Notes: a model not told the origin generated them from the sequence alone. Shown: positions 1-10,024, counted from the stretch's first letter. The stretch: 64,000 nucleotides of DNA from Sphingobacterium sp. SYP-B4668 (GCF_027627455.1 NZ_CP115483.1:4836001-4900000); one strand, 5' to 3'. Made by a program: numbers and translations.

Positions 1-1310
1 TTTTTGAAAACGCCTGTTCCCTGCTGTCCCATGATAAACATGCTTCGCATATTAAAGGTCATTTCCTGTTGCTCCCGCTCCGAATAATAAAACCTAATCG
101 TATCGCCAGGTTCTCCCTTCATTTTCACCTCCGTCCACCCCGCAAAATTAACGCCCATATCTACCCGGTAAGTACCGTCAGCTTTTTCCTCTATAGCAAT
201 TGGGCGTATCTCGGCTTTCCTACGATTGCCCATAACGTTCTGCGCTGAAAATATCAGATTCAACGGATAGACGCTAACCGCATCCCAATGGCTATCGTCA
301 TACAATAGGGTATTCCAATTGTCTTCGCGCTTTCGATCGTCCCATAATTCACCACCCATTTGCCCAAAGTCCCACACACCCAACAACTTGTTAGGTGATT
401 GTTTTATTTTCCAACTTGAATCTGTCAATAGGGTATGGATAGGTTGGCTATTGTCATTCAACATTCCTTCTCCATATATTTTCATTTGTGCAGAGACAAG
501 GGGGAGCATAGGCCGCGAGCCATCAATATCATACCCTGCAAATATAGACCAAGAAGTCCCCAACCAAATACCAATCACATTTTTGCCCTTAGTTAGATAT
601 GGGGCAATATCATATACTACATATCGTGCGCGTTTGGTATGATCTGAAACAACAGGGGCCATGACCTCGTCACCGATTCGCTTTCCATTGACATAAACCT
701 CGTGAAATCCGATAGATGCAACATATAGATTGGCCTGTTGTGGCTTTTGGGAGATTTCGAAGACCTGACGTAGCCACGGATCCCAAATATTACAATCACG
801 TTGAGTGGGATCAAAGACCTCATCCCCGCCTATCCATTCAGCTTCCCATTCGTTGGGATCGAATAATCCCGAGCTCCAATGCGCCACATCGCTCCAATCG
901 GACACAAGACCTTTTTCATCCTTTACCGCGACTTTCCAATAGTAGGACCGATCTGAAATCAGTGCCTTACCCTCATAAAGGATTTGATTCATCGCGGAAG
1001 ATGGTATCCAGCCCGAGTCCCAGATGTCACTGACATCTTGATGAAGCTTCTTCTCTGCACTTGCTACAAGTATCCGATAGGCTTTTTGTTTTTTCGCAAA
1101 TACATCTTCCTTTTTTGTTTCTAATACCCAACTAAACCTAGGCTTCTTGATATCGATACCAATAGGAGCCTGAAGATACTCCACTTGGAGCCGAGTCGGA
1201 ATTAAGGGTGATTTTTTCTTTGCAAAAGCAAGGGTAGGAATAAACAAAAGTAGGAAAAGACAAAGCTTCGCGACGTTGCTTAATGTTAATGAAATCTTAT
1301 CTAACTGCAT
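1..1310 (-). CDS. Alpha-L-rhamnosidase GH78, N-terminal part (truncated by window edge)
   Basis: I translated this from the minus strand; it starts with ATG at 1310 and runs open to base 1, about 436 codons. A signal peptide ends near LAFA (about residue 28). Next comes the family-typical N-terminal segment VEYLQAPIGIDIKKPRFSW, then a fibronectin-like region with WDSGW and YYWKV, and a jelly-roll domain with YVNGKRIGDEVMAP, as in Bac_rhamnosid_N proteins. The catalytic (alpha/alpha)6 barrel lies beyond the window. GH78 enzymes release terminal alpha-L-rhamnose by inversion, and the signal peptide implies a periplasmic or surface location. It follows the SusC/SusD operon with a 157-bp gap holding a large hairpin, so it is either the last operon gene or has its own promoter. 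The rha genes 27 kb upstream fit rhamnose release. The family call is firm; the exact substrate is inferred. Confidence 0.85.
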   Translation of the reverse strand, partial: MQLDKISLTLSNVAKLCLFLLLFIPTLAFAKKKSPLIPTRLQVEYLQAPIGIDIKKPRFSWVLETKKEDVFAKKQKAYRILVASAEKKLHQDVSDIWDSGWIPSSAMNQILYEGKALISDRSYYWKVAVKDEKGLVSDWSDVAHWSSGLFDPNEWEAEWIGGDEVFDPTQRDCNIWDPWLRQVFEISQKPQQANLYVASIGFHEVYVNGKRIGDEVMAPVVSDHTKRARYVVYDIAPYLTKGKNVIGIWLGTSWSIFAGYDIDGSRPMLPLVSAQMKIYGEGMLNDNSQPIHTLLTDSSWKIKQSPNKLLGVWDFGQMGGELWDDRKREDNWNTLLYDDSHWDAVSVYPLNLIFSAQNVMGNRRKAEIRPIAIEEKADGTYRVDMGVNFAGWTEVKMKGEPGDTIRFYYSEREQQEMTFNMRSMFIMGQQGTGVFK

Positions 1311-1392
1311 AAATATAAAATTAATAAATCGAATTGTCATTTCTTAAAGGGACGGATAATTAACAATATGTGTTGTAGTGAGTAGGAGACAA

Positions 1393-1440
1393 GAACGGGA
1401 ATCTTCAATTTCCTCAAAAGGACCTTGAAAATTCCCGTTC
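1393..1440 (-). terminator. Nested 48-nt hairpin between CBM6 lipoprotein and GH78 gene
   Basis: A 10-bp perfect outer stem (1393-1402 with 1431-1440) continues as a 5-bp stem (1404-1408 with 1425-1429) and an inner 4-bp stem (1411-1414 with 1419-1422). It lies 27 bp past the lipoprotein stop codon. No T-tract follows it in the minus-strand direction, so it may be a processing or stability hairpin rather than a strict terminator. Confidence 0.55.
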
Positions 1441-1467
1441 AGATCAATAGACCCAGATAGGTATTCC

Positions 1468-2529
1468 TTATTTCTTTGTAAATCGAAGTGCACGAAGGTT
1501 AAATCCAGAGACTTCGATATAAAACTTAATCTTATGTTTTCCCTCAGTAAGGTTTAGAACCAAGGGTGTACTGGGGGTCCATTGCCAATTTGACCAACTG
1601 CCATTACTTGGCACGGATACGGTACCGGTCTCATTTTTACCATCTACTTCAATCCTGTAGCTGCTCGCCGCTGTAGCTGATAAAGAAACATTGACGAGAT
1701 ATTCGCCTGCATCTTTTACTTCTACAGTGTATTGTAGCCACTCTCCTGCATTGATGTAGCCGAGATTTATTCCATCGCCTTCTATTTCTACAGGTAAACT
1801 TTTGGTATCCCCGTTTGCCTTTCTGTAGTTATCCTGACCTAAAGGATTACCTACATCATCATGAAAAGCATAACCCAATCCACCAAAATCAAAATTGGCG
1901 GCGGGCAATTCATAGGGTTGGCTCGCTTGGAGAACATGTGGCCCCTTAAAAGGACTGGTAAACGAGACATCTACCCGTACCTTCCGCTCAAAAGCACCTA
2001 TGCGATAGACAATGTTAGTGGCTCCTTCGCTAACAGCAACAATCTCCCCCTTCTCATTCACAGTCGCAATTTTACTGTCTTCGGAGGTCCAGTTTCCTAC
2101 TGTCACATCATTGGCATCATCTGGAATACGTGTGATAATAATATTTTTTCTGTTTTCTGGCATCATTTCCAAAGAATGTTCGCTCAGCTGTACATCTTGA
2201 AGCGGGATACGAACTATTGATGTGACCGGAACCCTCAATTTAATATCACCACTGCTCACTACTATATCGGTAGTACCTGCTCCAACAAGCTTCACAAGGC
2301 CATTATTTGCAACCGTGGCCACGGATAGGTCTTCACTTGTCCATGCAAATTGATAGGTTCCGTCGGTGGGGCTTGCTGCCAGCTGTATCTCTTCTCCCAC
2401 AAAAGCTGATATCGATGGCTTATTGACATAAATATTACGTTCAACTTCCGTCCGACTATAATCGTCGCATCCGACAAATAAAAGAAACAAAAGTATACAG
2501 CATGTGTATTTTATGATTTTAGGCTTCAT
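1468..2529 (-). CDS. Surface lipoprotein with two Big2-like domains and a C-terminal CBM6-like domain
   Basis: This 353-residue protein has a lipobox ending FLLFVGC (Cys about 21). Two Ig-like Big2 repeats follow at about residues 37-110 and 110-190, each carrying the WTSED..IATV..G pattern that ends in a GTTDIVV or GATNIVY type strand. The C-terminal third (about 205-352) carries NLGYINAGEWLQYTVEV and a final FNLRALRFTK, typical of CBM6-type carbohydrate-binding modules. No catalytic domain is visible. It most likely acts as a surface glycan-binding protein (SGBP) that presents polysaccharide to the neighbouring SusC/SusD. It is the fifth gene of operon A, 38 bp after the DUF1735 gene. The ligand is inferred from context only. 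Confidence 0.8.
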   Translation of the reverse strand: MKPKIIKYTCCILLFLLFVGCDDYSRTEVERNIYVNKPSISAFVGEEIQLAASPTDGTYQFAWTSEDLSVATVANNGLVKLVGAGTTDIVVSSGDIKLRVPVTSIVRIPLQDVQLSEHSLEMMPENRKNIIITRIPDDANDVTVGNWTSEDSKIATVNEKGEIVAVSEGATNIVYRIGAFERKVRVDVSFTSPFKGPHVLQASQPYELPAANFDFGGLGYAFHDDVGNPLGQDNYRKANGDTKSLPVEIEGDGINLGYINAGEWLQYTVEVKDAGEYLVNVSLSATAASSYRIEVDGKNETGTVSVPSNGSWSNWQWTPSTPLVLNLTEGKHKIKFYIEVSGFNLRALRFTKK

Positions 2530-2567
2530 ATTCTTTATTTTTATAATAAGTATATTAATGGAAGTGA

Positions 2568-3533
2568 CTATTGTTTTTCATCTTCCTCCTTAAACTCCAA
2601 TCTCAGTTCCTCTTTCATTTCATAAGTGGTATTTCCAGAAACGAAGTTGTAACGCAATAAGAATGTTTTGTAGGTTTTAAAGCCGTCATCTTCTATTCTA
2701 AATGTATTGGGAAAATCTACATCACCATCCACTTGGTTTACCTGCATATTTTTATACGATGTAATCTTTACTTTGTTATCCTCTCCAATGGTGAGAACAA
2801 TCGCCGATTTATTAAATACATTGACATCTGAAGCATAAGCTTCACTACCCGCCATGATGCGAACGCTATTCTTGGTAAGGGGATGCATCACTTTTGTACC
2901 CGGCATCTCCAGTTCATAGGAAGCTCCCTGAACCCTATACTTCCCTCTCATATTATATATCGTGTTGCCATCGGCCTGGGCCCATTGATTTTTGGTCCTC
3001 ACCTGATACAGAATAAAGCTCTTTTCGGGGTTGGATTCATAGGAAGAATAGGACTCGACACGAAGTGGTATGAAGTAGGATGAATCAGGTGAAAGACCAT
3101 CCGGCCTGATGCGTATTGGTAGTCTACCACTGATATCTCCTGCGGCAATAGTGAATTGATAACTTTCGATGTCAAACTTGCTAGTAGGCAAAGGCCGTAC
3201 ATACTTCGAGACATCGGTATCATAGTTAATCCTATTAAATGCATCGATTAAAGAAGGGTCCTGTACGAGCTTGACAATAATATCTTTCTCCGTTGGTTCC
3301 GTACCGCCGAGTGAAGCTGCTACATACCCAGTAGACTCCTCTCCTAGCTTGTGAAACTTTCGAGAGACATTGTCAGAAGCACTAATTAAAGCAAAGACAT
3401 TCTTATACTGCTCTTTTTCGAAAACTTCGTCATTTTTACACGACTGCATACTAATGGTCAACATTATAGCACACCACACCCTATTTTGACGGGATAGTGT
3501 GGACCAATATCTGGATTTCAAGATGTTTCTCAT
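2568..3533 (-). CDS. DUF1735/DUF4361-type surface lipoprotein
   Basis: This 321-residue protein has a lipobox near MQSC (Cys about 32) behind a long, basic N-terminus. Residues about 40-170 resemble the DUF1735 N-terminal domain found in BT_3987-like proteins (DTDVSKYVRPLP..SYQFTIAAGD..GRLPIRI). The C-terminal half (about 185-315) resembles the DUF4361 beta-sandwich, with YNMRGKYRVQG and KTFLLRYNF. Such lipoproteins commonly sit right after susD and serve as accessory glycan-binding proteins. The gap to susD is 25 bp, so it is co-transcribed. No enzymatic motif is seen. The family assignment is by pattern recognition; the ligand is unknown. Confidence 0.7.
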   Translation of the reverse strand: MRNILKSRYWSTLSRQNRVWCAIMLTISMQSCKNDEVFEKEQYKNVFALISASDNVSRKFHKLGEESTGYVAASLGGTEPTEKDIIVKLVQDPSLIDAFNRINYDTDVSKYVRPLPTSKFDIESYQFTIAAGDISGRLPIRIRPDGLSPDSSYFIPLRVESYSSYESNPEKSFILYQVRTKNQWAQADGNTIYNMRGKYRVQGASYELEMPGTKVMHPLTKNSVRIMAGSEAYASDVNVFNKSAIVLTIGEDNKVKITSYKNMQVNQVDGDVDFPNTFRIEDDGFKTYKTFLLRYNFVSGNTTYEMKEELRLEFKEEDEKQ

Positions 3534-3558
3534 GATATATAAATATTTTTTTTAACCA

Positions 3559-5580
3559 TTAATCTTCCCACCCTGGATTCTGATCTAAAGATGGTAGTAT
3601 CCTCACTTCTTTAAGAGGTAGAGGTAACAGGGCTAACTTTTTGCTCACAATCCGAGCTCCTATTCTAGAGGTATTAGGGATGACTTTGTTAAAAAACACT
3701 TCCTTAGACCCCTCTACGTTCATGCCTCTAATAGGTTCGCTTTCGACTTGTTCCATGATGCCCCATCTCCGAACATCATAGTATCTTCTATTTTCAAAAA
3801 GAAACTCTGTCATTCGTTCTTTTTCGATAATGTTTTGAAAACTCTTTGCGTCCTCATTGCCGTTGATACCTGGTAATCCTGCACGGTAACGAATAGGATT
3901 AAATGCCTTTCTTATTTGGGCCATGTCGCGCGAAAAGGTCTGTTGTTGGCCGTCAACTTCTATCGTGTGGCTTCCAGTAAGGTTGTTCAAAGCCTCTGCA
4001 TAAGACAACAGAATCTCTGAATAACGAATGATTGGGAACGCTTTTTCCATACGCCTTGCATTGGTACCACCCCAAGCATCAGTTGGATGAATGAATTTTT
4101 TAATAACGTAACCTGTAATGGGGAAGTCAGTAGGAGTACTCACGCCTCCTTTACCGTTGGGGGAATCAAAATAGTATTCAATGGTCTGATTATAATAGCC
4201 AGACGACGTAGAGGAGCTCATCGGCCAAAAACAGCCACTAAACCCTACACTTGCATAAAATCTGGGCTCTCGATTTCTATACATATTACTCACGTTGGCA
4301 TTCAGGCGATAACCAGAGAATACTTTGACCTCATTGGTAAATCCACTTTCTTGATAAGGATACGCTGCACTTGAATTGTTGATCTCGCGACCGTCTATCA
4401 TCAAATAATTGTCAATAACCTTCTGTGTCAAGCTCGTTCCATTCCATCCGTCTACTTTTTGCGGAAACGACATTCGAGTACTTTCCACGATGCCATTGCT
4501 ACGTCTTGCCCACACATATTCAGGATTAACGGGGATGACCGCCTCTCCGTTGAACATTTCTGAATATGACCGATAGGGATCGATACCGTTGGCTCCTAAC
4601 GGCCATTGTTCATAATAATCGGGATCGGATGTGACTCCTTGTGGTAAGGCTGGGGTTTCTCCATCGGCAGGCACCGTATGTAGTCTATACAACCCAGTTT
4701 CTCCAAGATCAATCAATCGCTTAGCTGCTGCCGCTGCAAGCGCCCAACGTCTCTCATCATATACCTGGGAGACATATTGCTTGTTGTCTGTCGATCTTCT
4801 CCAATTTCCAAAGTAAGCGCGCGCTACTTCACCGCCATTGTAAAGTGGGCTGGCATGAAGCAAACGAATCCTGGTGATTAGGCCATATGCCGCTCCTTTT
4901 GTAGGAAGACCAAATTCAACCAAAGAAACAGAGTTCGGCAAAAAGACAGAAGCCTCCTCCAATTCTTTGCAGATATACTCGACAGCTTCGTCATAAGTAC
5001 TGCGTGGACGATCATATGCATCAAGAGTAGCATTGGATTCGATAATTTCATCTTCGAGCAAAATGGGAGGGCCAAAGTCCACAAGAATATTGTAATAGGC
5101 ATAGGCCCGTATAAAACGTGCATTGGCCAAGATGTCGAACCGATCTTTGGTGGTCATATCTTTTGCTTCATCGATTCGGGTAAGGATGGTATTGCATTTA
5201 CGGATAATCCGATAATAAAGCCCCCAGGTATTGAGTGAATACAAACTGCTAGCATTGATTTCACCAATCGCAAAGCGCATCCCATTGTAGCCATGAGTGG
5301 TGAGGAAGGCTGTAAATGCCTCATCAGTAGCAAACGGCCCCGGTGTATGACTATTATTTTGTAAGTTACCTTCATCCGGAAACATCCCTGCAGTTCCCCA
5401 GAGATAGGCTTTCACATAACGCGTTTCTGCAAAGACAGAATCTAATTTCAACTCATCACTGAAATAATCGTCTACACTGAGGAAATCTTTACATGATGAA
5501 ACCAGGAGTATGCTCACCAAGATGATTGGAAACCACACTTTTCTATATAATAATCCGAATACTTTCATAGCTATTTTCAT
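3559..5580 (-). CDS. SusD/RagB-family outer-membrane lipoprotein (operon A)
   Basis: This 673-residue protein has a signal peptide and lipobox ending LLVSSC (Cys about 30). SusD features include the early NTILTRIDEAKDM helix, the TPR-like ARFIRAYAYYNILVDFGPPILL segment, the RDPRF-like NREPRFYASVGF strand, and the C-terminal IIEKERMTEFLFENRRYYDVRRWG helix with a closing DQNPGWED. SusD proteins form the lid of the SusC channel and bind oligosaccharides at the cell surface. The gap to the upstream susC is only 2 bp, which indicates tight coupling. At 673 residues it is longer than the archetype of about 550, as is common for pectin or hemicellulose loci. An internal Met at codon 5 is a possible alternative start. 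Confidence 0.92.
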   Translation of the reverse strand: MKIAMKVFGLLYRKVWFPIILVSILLVSSCKDFLSVDDYFSDELKLDSVFAETRYVKAYLWGTAGMFPDEGNLQNNSHTPGPFATDEAFTAFLTTHGYNGMRFAIGEINASSLYSLNTWGLYYRIIRKCNTILTRIDEAKDMTTKDRFDILANARFIRAYAYYNILVDFGPPILLEDEIIESNATLDAYDRPRSTYDEAVEYICKELEEASVFLPNSVSLVEFGLPTKGAAYGLITRIRLLHASPLYNGGEVARAYFGNWRRSTDNKQYVSQVYDERRWALAAAAAKRLIDLGETGLYRLHTVPADGETPALPQGVTSDPDYYEQWPLGANGIDPYRSYSEMFNGEAVIPVNPEYVWARRSNGIVESTRMSFPQKVDGWNGTSLTQKVIDNYLMIDGREINNSSAAYPYQESGFTNEVKVFSGYRLNANVSNMYRNREPRFYASVGFSGCFWPMSSSTSSGYYNQTIEYYFDSPNGKGGVSTPTDFPITGYVIKKFIHPTDAWGGTNARRMEKAFPIIRYSEILLSYAEALNNLTGSHTIEVDGQQQTFSRDMAQIRKAFNPIRYRAGLPGINGNEDAKSFQNIIEKERMTEFLFENRRYYDVRRWGIMEQVESEPIRGMNVEGSKEVFFNKVIPNTSRIGARIVSKKLALLPLPLKEVRILPSLDQNPGWED

Positions 5581-5582
5581 TT

Positions 5583-8500
5583 TTACAGATTAATGTAGAG
5601 TTGCAAAATATAGGTAGTTGGAATAGGATATACTTCCCCATTCCTATAGGCCAATTCTGGATCGAACAATTTCACTTTGTCCCATAAAAACAGGTTATTT
5701 GCGACAAACTGCAAGTCGATAGAGGATATCTTCAATCGCTGTAATATCGGTGCCTTCAAATTATAATTAACATTCACCTCTTGAAGGCGAAGGTACCGAG
5801 CATCCCCTTTCCAAAAATCGGACAATTGTGCATTGTTTTCATTGTACCCGTATGCCAATCGAGGAAAGCGTGCATTGGGATTTTCGGCTAGTGCCGGATC
5901 CATACCATTTGCAACCGCATACTCTCGAGGTATCCATCGATTAGTGGGATCGTTCGCAATATCTAACACATTACCATTGACTCCGCTAAAAAACGGGACA
6001 TAACCTGTTCCTATTCCATTACCGGCATAGAAGAAATCCGTCTTTCCAGTTCCTTTAAACAGTACGCCGACCGTGAATTTTTTGTAGTTAAACTCACCAC
6101 CAAATCCATACATTAATAATGGATATGTGCGATGAGTTAGGGGCACCCTATCATCGGTATTGACAATTCCATCGCCATTGATATCCCGATATTTGATATC
6201 TCCTGGCATTACTTTACCAAACTGTGCAGGACTGTTGTCTACATCATCCCAATCTTTGAAGAGCCCGATAGATTGATAGCCTCGTATAGCACCATAAGGA
6301 TATCCCGAAATCTCTTGATAAGGATACTTCGGGTTAGCTTCTTCCCAATTCTGGATATTATTTTTCGAAAAAGTGAAATTACCGCGTACAGTAAAACTCA
6401 TATCGTCTGTTAGCTTTTGCTTAAATGACCCAGTACCATCTGCTCCGTAACTTTTCATCCGACCCACATTTCCAAAGGGCATGGTCACCAAACCTGCATA
6501 GTCAGGGACCTGCACCCGCTGCATAAAAATACCGTTGCGCTGATCGTTAAAAAAATCCACAATGAAGCTTAGCTTATCATTGAAAAAGTTCACTTCCATC
6601 CCGATATTAGATTTGACGGCCTTTTCCCACTGAAGGTTATCAGCCCCAATAACCCCCTCGTTAACAGCCTCCAACAAAGCAGAAGACCCCCAAGGACTGC
6701 TAATATATCGATTCACCATGGTGAGGTATGGGAATCTGCGATCGTTGGTAATGCGGTCATTACCAACGGACCCATACGAACCTCTAAACTTAAGGAAGCT
6801 GATCCACGGCATATGGTCTTTGACAAATTCATAATTGGAGGGAACCCACCCTGCAGCTACCGATGGGAAAAAGCCGTATTGCTTGCCCGGTTGAAAATTC
6901 TCGGAGCCCGTATATCCAAAGTTTACATCCACCATATAAGTATCCTTGTAACCATAGGTCAATCGGCTTGACACTCCTTGGTAACGGATTGGAATGGCGC
7001 TCAAATTATTATTTCCCTCACTTACTTTCTTTTGATCACTTAAATAGTAGTATACCAATGCTGATGTACGATGGTCATCCCCTATTTTCTTATCATAGTT
7101 CAAGGTACTTTCAAAATGGTATTTCCGATATTGGTCTGTACCTTTTCCATACGACACGGTACCTGCTTGTACACGTTCAATGGTAATGAGCTCGCCTTCT
7201 TGATCACGACCAACAGCTTGAAACAATGCCGGAGATATTAAACGGCTCTCATTAAACCAACTCACCAAGTCATAGGCTCCTTGTGCGCGAATCTTCAGAC
7301 CATCTAAAATGAACGAAAGCTTCTGATCCAATGCCAATGTGAACTTACCTCTATATTCTTGACTTGTCCTGCGTCCCATATGATTGATCATCACCAAAGG
7401 CGATCTCAAGGACCCCGTAGTTGATGTAGCGGGAAGTTGTCCATTGGAATATTTTATGGGAAGCAGTAAAGGGTTTAGATTGGACTGCGCATACCATATC
7501 AAGTCGGTATTGGCCACTCCTGGATTGTTATTAACCGCTAAAAAACCATCTGTTCCAAAGTAAAGGGTAGATGTTGGGGATAGCTCCAAATCGATGTTTG
7601 CACGATAATTGTATGTTTTGTATCCCGTGTTGGCAGCATATACACTACTTTTATCATATTTATAGGCTGCAGTTTCGTTGCTTCCTCCAAGACTGAGGAA
7701 ATAGCGGGCCACTTGGGCGCCCCCGCGTGCACTGGCATAGTAACTCTGTCTAAAGCCATTTGGGCGCAATACTTCATTTTGCCAGCTAACATCGGGATAC
7801 ATATCCCGATCAGTCCCATCTTGAATGATATCCAACTCCACGTCCGAATATATGGGAGATTCACCTCGTACGACTCTAGCCTCGTTGGCCAAAGCTGCAT
7901 AATCGCGAGCGCGAAGGTAGTTGGGTAGCCTGGTTAAATGAGACAGTGTAAAATTACCTCTCCCTGTAATACTAAGCTTACCCGCTTGTCCACGTTTGGT
8001 GGTAATCAATACCACGCCATTCGCTCCGCGGACACCATAGACCGCAGTAGCGGATGCATCTTTTAGGATGGAGAAACTCTCGATATCGGCGGGGTCTATT
8101 GAATTGATATTTCCTTCCAATCCATCGATCAACACCAAGGCACTAGAATTTGCACCAAATGTACCTATTCCTCTCACCCAGAATTCGGATATATTTTTGC
8201 CTGGTTCACCACTAGATTGTAAGGAAATCACCCCAGCTGCTCGCCCTCCCAACAAATTTGCGATAGAGACAGCTGGGGTCTGTAAATCCTTAACATCGAC
8301 ACTGGTTACAGCTGCCACATTTGAAATCTTGCGCTGCTGCCCAAGGCCGACTACCATTACCTCCTCTATCTCTTGGGCTTTTACAATGAGTCTAATTTGA
8401 ATGTCCTTTTTCTCTTCCGTAGCCAGGTACTCAACCGCATCATAGCCCACTGACTTAAACACGACCATATCCCCCTTTGACACTCTGATACTAAATTTTC

Positions 8501-8681
8501 CTTTGGCATTGGTTGTTGTTCCGATACTAATCTTGTCTCGAAGATATATAGTAGCTCCTTCGACAACCTCTCCTGCATCGTCATAAACGGTGCCCTCAAT
8601 ATGAAAGTTCTTTTGCTCTTGGGCAAAAAGCATCGTGGATACTGACAACAGTACCCCCAATATAAACACTATTTGTCTCAT
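5583..8681 (-). CDS. SusC/RagA-family TonB-dependent transporter (operon A)
   Basis: This 1032-residue protein has a signal peptide ending TMLFAQ. A carboxypeptidase-regulatory-like beta-sandwich follows at about 26-105 (GTVYDDAGEVVEGATIYL), with a TonB-box-like EEVMVVGLG. The plug domain (about 110-235) ends in the SusC signature SILKDASATAVYGVRGANGVVLITTKRG (shown in parts). A long C-terminal 22-strand barrel closes with an aromatic-rich end (YILQLYINL). It imports oligosaccharides across the outer membrane using TonB-ExbBD energy, paired with the SusD directly downstream. A 23-bp gap follows the NHL lipoprotein gene, so it is the second gene of operon A. The family is certain. The substrate, a rhamnose-rich glycan, is inferred from the GH78 and rha genes. 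Confidence 0.93.
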   Translation of the reverse strand: MRQIVFILGVLLSVSTMLFAQEQKNFHIEGTVYDDAGEVVEGATIYLRDKISIGTTTNAKGKFSIRVSKGDMVVFKSVGYDAVEYLATEEKKDIQIRLIVKAQEIEEVMVVGLGQQRKISNVAAVTSVDVKDLQTPAVSIANLLGGRAAGVISLQSSGEPGKNISEFWVRGIGTFGANSSALVLIDGLEGNINSIDPADIESFSILKDASATAVYGVRGANGVVLITTKRGQAGKLSITGRGNFTLSHLTRLPNYLRARDYAALANEARVVRGESPIYSDVELDIIQDGTDRDMYPDVSWQNEVLRPNGFRQSYYASARGGAQVARYFLSLGGSNETAAYKYDKSSVYAANTGYKTYNYRANIDLELSPTSTLYFGTDGFLAVNNNPGVANTDLIWYAQSNLNPLLLPIKYSNGQLPATSTTGSLRSPLVMINHMGRRTSQEYRGKFTLALDQKLSFILDGLKIRAQGAYDLVSWFNESRLISPALFQAVGRDQEGELITIERVQAGTVSYGKGTDQYRKYHFESTLNYDKKIGDDHRTSALVYYYLSDQKKVSEGNNNLSAIPIRYQGVSSRLTYGYKDTYMVDVNFGYTGSENFQPGKQYGFFPSVAAGWVPSNYEFVKDHMPWISFLKFRGSYGSVGNDRITNDRRFPYLTMVNRYISSPWGSSALLEAVNEGVIGADNLQWEKAVKSNIGMEVNFFNDKLSFIVDFFNDQRNGIFMQRVQVPDYAGLVTMPFGNVGRMKSYGADGTGSFKQKLTDDMSFTVRGNFTFSKNNIQNWEEANPKYPYQEISGYPYGAIRGYQSIGLFKDWDDVDNSPAQFGKVMPGDIKYRDINGDGIVNTDDRVPLTHRTYPLLMYGFGGEFNYKKFTVGVLFKGTGKTDFFYAGNGIGTGYVPFFSGVNGNVLDIANDPTNRWIPREYAVANGMDPALAENPNARFPRLAYGYNENNAQLSDFWKGDARYLRLQEVNVNYNLKAPILQRLKISSIDLQFVANNLFLWDKVKLFDPELAYRNGEVYPIPTTYILQLYINL

Positions 8682-8704
8682 AATTTTAGGTTGGTTTTTG
8701 TTGA

Positions 8705-10024
8705 TTAGTTAATTGAGAGTTTTCTAACTCGATTGTTGTTAAAGTCGGCGACATACACAGAGCCATCTTTACTGATCCCAATTCCTGAGGGATTGTTAAA
8801 GAGTGCTTCCTCCTTTCCGCCGTCTTTCCAACCGGCTGTACCGGGCATCCCCAGCACAGTCTCTACCATATTATCAGGCGTTATTCTTCGAATACAATGA
8901 TTGCCAGAATCAGCAATAAAGATATTGCCTTGCGCATCGCAGAAGATTTGTTCTGGATTTCTAAACTGCGCTACTTCCAATCTACCATCTCGATGCCCAC
9001 CGGCTATCGATCCACTTAATTTTTTAAAGCTATTCTCTGGGTCAGTAACATCGATACTACAAATGCTATTTGCATTTACACCTGAGTTGCCATAAAATGA
9101 GATGTATAGAATATTGGGATTTAACGGATTGAAAGTCAAACCATAACTATCTCCTTGTTCTGTTTTGTAGATTGTTTGGACTTCATATGTCCTCGGATTT
9201 ATCTTGACAATATGACCATGGTAGTAACGTGTGTAAAGAAAGCCGTCGGTAGGGTTAAAAACCATGGAGTGTTTCCAGCCTGCATCGGGGCGATCCCCTG
9301 AAGCCGGCCATCTCATTTCTCGAATTCGCGGTCCCCAAAACTCTTTCGGATCTAAGGTATAATAAGATCCAACTGTAGTCTCCGTTGGAAAGCTGATTGT
9401 GCCGGTTTCTGGGTCTGCAGCTGGCACATTGGCAATAACATTTCTAGCAACCGTTATCAACTCATTTGCCTCTTCGTCTATTCGGGCCACATGATACATA
9501 TCGGGAACCCGATTAATCATAAAAATATTGTCTTCCTTATCTACACATACATATCGAGGGGCAACAATGGATTGGGTGAGATCCCCATCACGATAGGAGT
9601 TGCGGCTACCATTACCGGCGATGGTCGTCACAGTTACCGATGTCTTGTACAAAAACTTTTGAGTATAAGCTAAAGAATCCTCGCCTATTGCTACGGATAT
9701 TGTGCAGGTATCGCCCGGGAGCCGAGGAGCTAAAACGTACATCCTCGTTCCGGTAGACCCAACAACAGCCGCTTTTCTGTTATTAAACCAAACACGAATT
9801 TGCTTAGGGTCTGTTCCAAAATTTTCTCCAGTTAGCATTACCTTTTCAAGGTATTTCCCCGAGTCTGGATAGACAATTTGTAATTTAACAGGTTTGGACG
9901 GATCGTACTCCTCTCCTTGGCCCTGTGTACTGCCGTCTTTCTTGCAAGATAGAACGGTGAATAAAAGCAGTAACAATCCAACGCTTAAGATTGTCGTACT
10001 AGTGGAATGCTTATTTGTATCCAT
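8705..10024 (-). CDS. TIG/IPT-domain plus NHL-repeat surface lipoprotein
   Basis: This 439-residue protein has a lipobox ending FTVLSC (Cys about 27). An IPT/TIG Ig-like domain lies at about 45-125, with the pattern KLQIVYPDSGKYLEKVMLTG and a following ENFG. A beta-propeller of NHL-like repeats follows from about 130 to the end; the clearest copies are RNPEQIFCDAQGNIFIADSG with HCIRRI and NNPSGIGISKDGSVYVADFN with NRVRKL. The TIG+NHL combination is known in Bacteroidota polysaccharide loci as a surface glycan-binding or scaffolding protein; no catalytic residues are apparent. It is unusual that this gene comes first in operon A, ahead of susC. The predicted promoter and tandem operator lie upstream at 10149-10192. 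Confidence 0.8.
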   Translation of the reverse strand: MDTNKHSTSTTILSVGLLLLLFTVLSCKKDGSTQGQGEEYDPSKPVKLQIVYPDSGKYLEKVMLTGENFGTDPKQIRVWFNNRKAAVVGSTGTRMYVLAPRLPGDTCTISVAIGEDSLAYTQKFLYKTSVTVTTIAGNGSRNSYRDGDLTQSIVAPRYVCVDKEDNIFMINRVPDMYHVARIDEEANELITVARNVIANVPAADPETGTISFPTETTVGSYYTLDPKEFWGPRIREMRWPASGDRPDAGWKHSMVFNPTDGFLYTRYYHGHIVKINPRTYEVQTIYKTEQGDSYGLTFNPLNPNILYISFYGNSGVNANSICSIDVTDPENSFKKLSGSIAGGHRDGRLEVAQFRNPEQIFCDAQGNIFIADSGNHCIRRITPDNMVETVLGMPGTAGWKDGGKEEALFNNPSGIGISKDGSVYVADFNNNRVRKLSIN

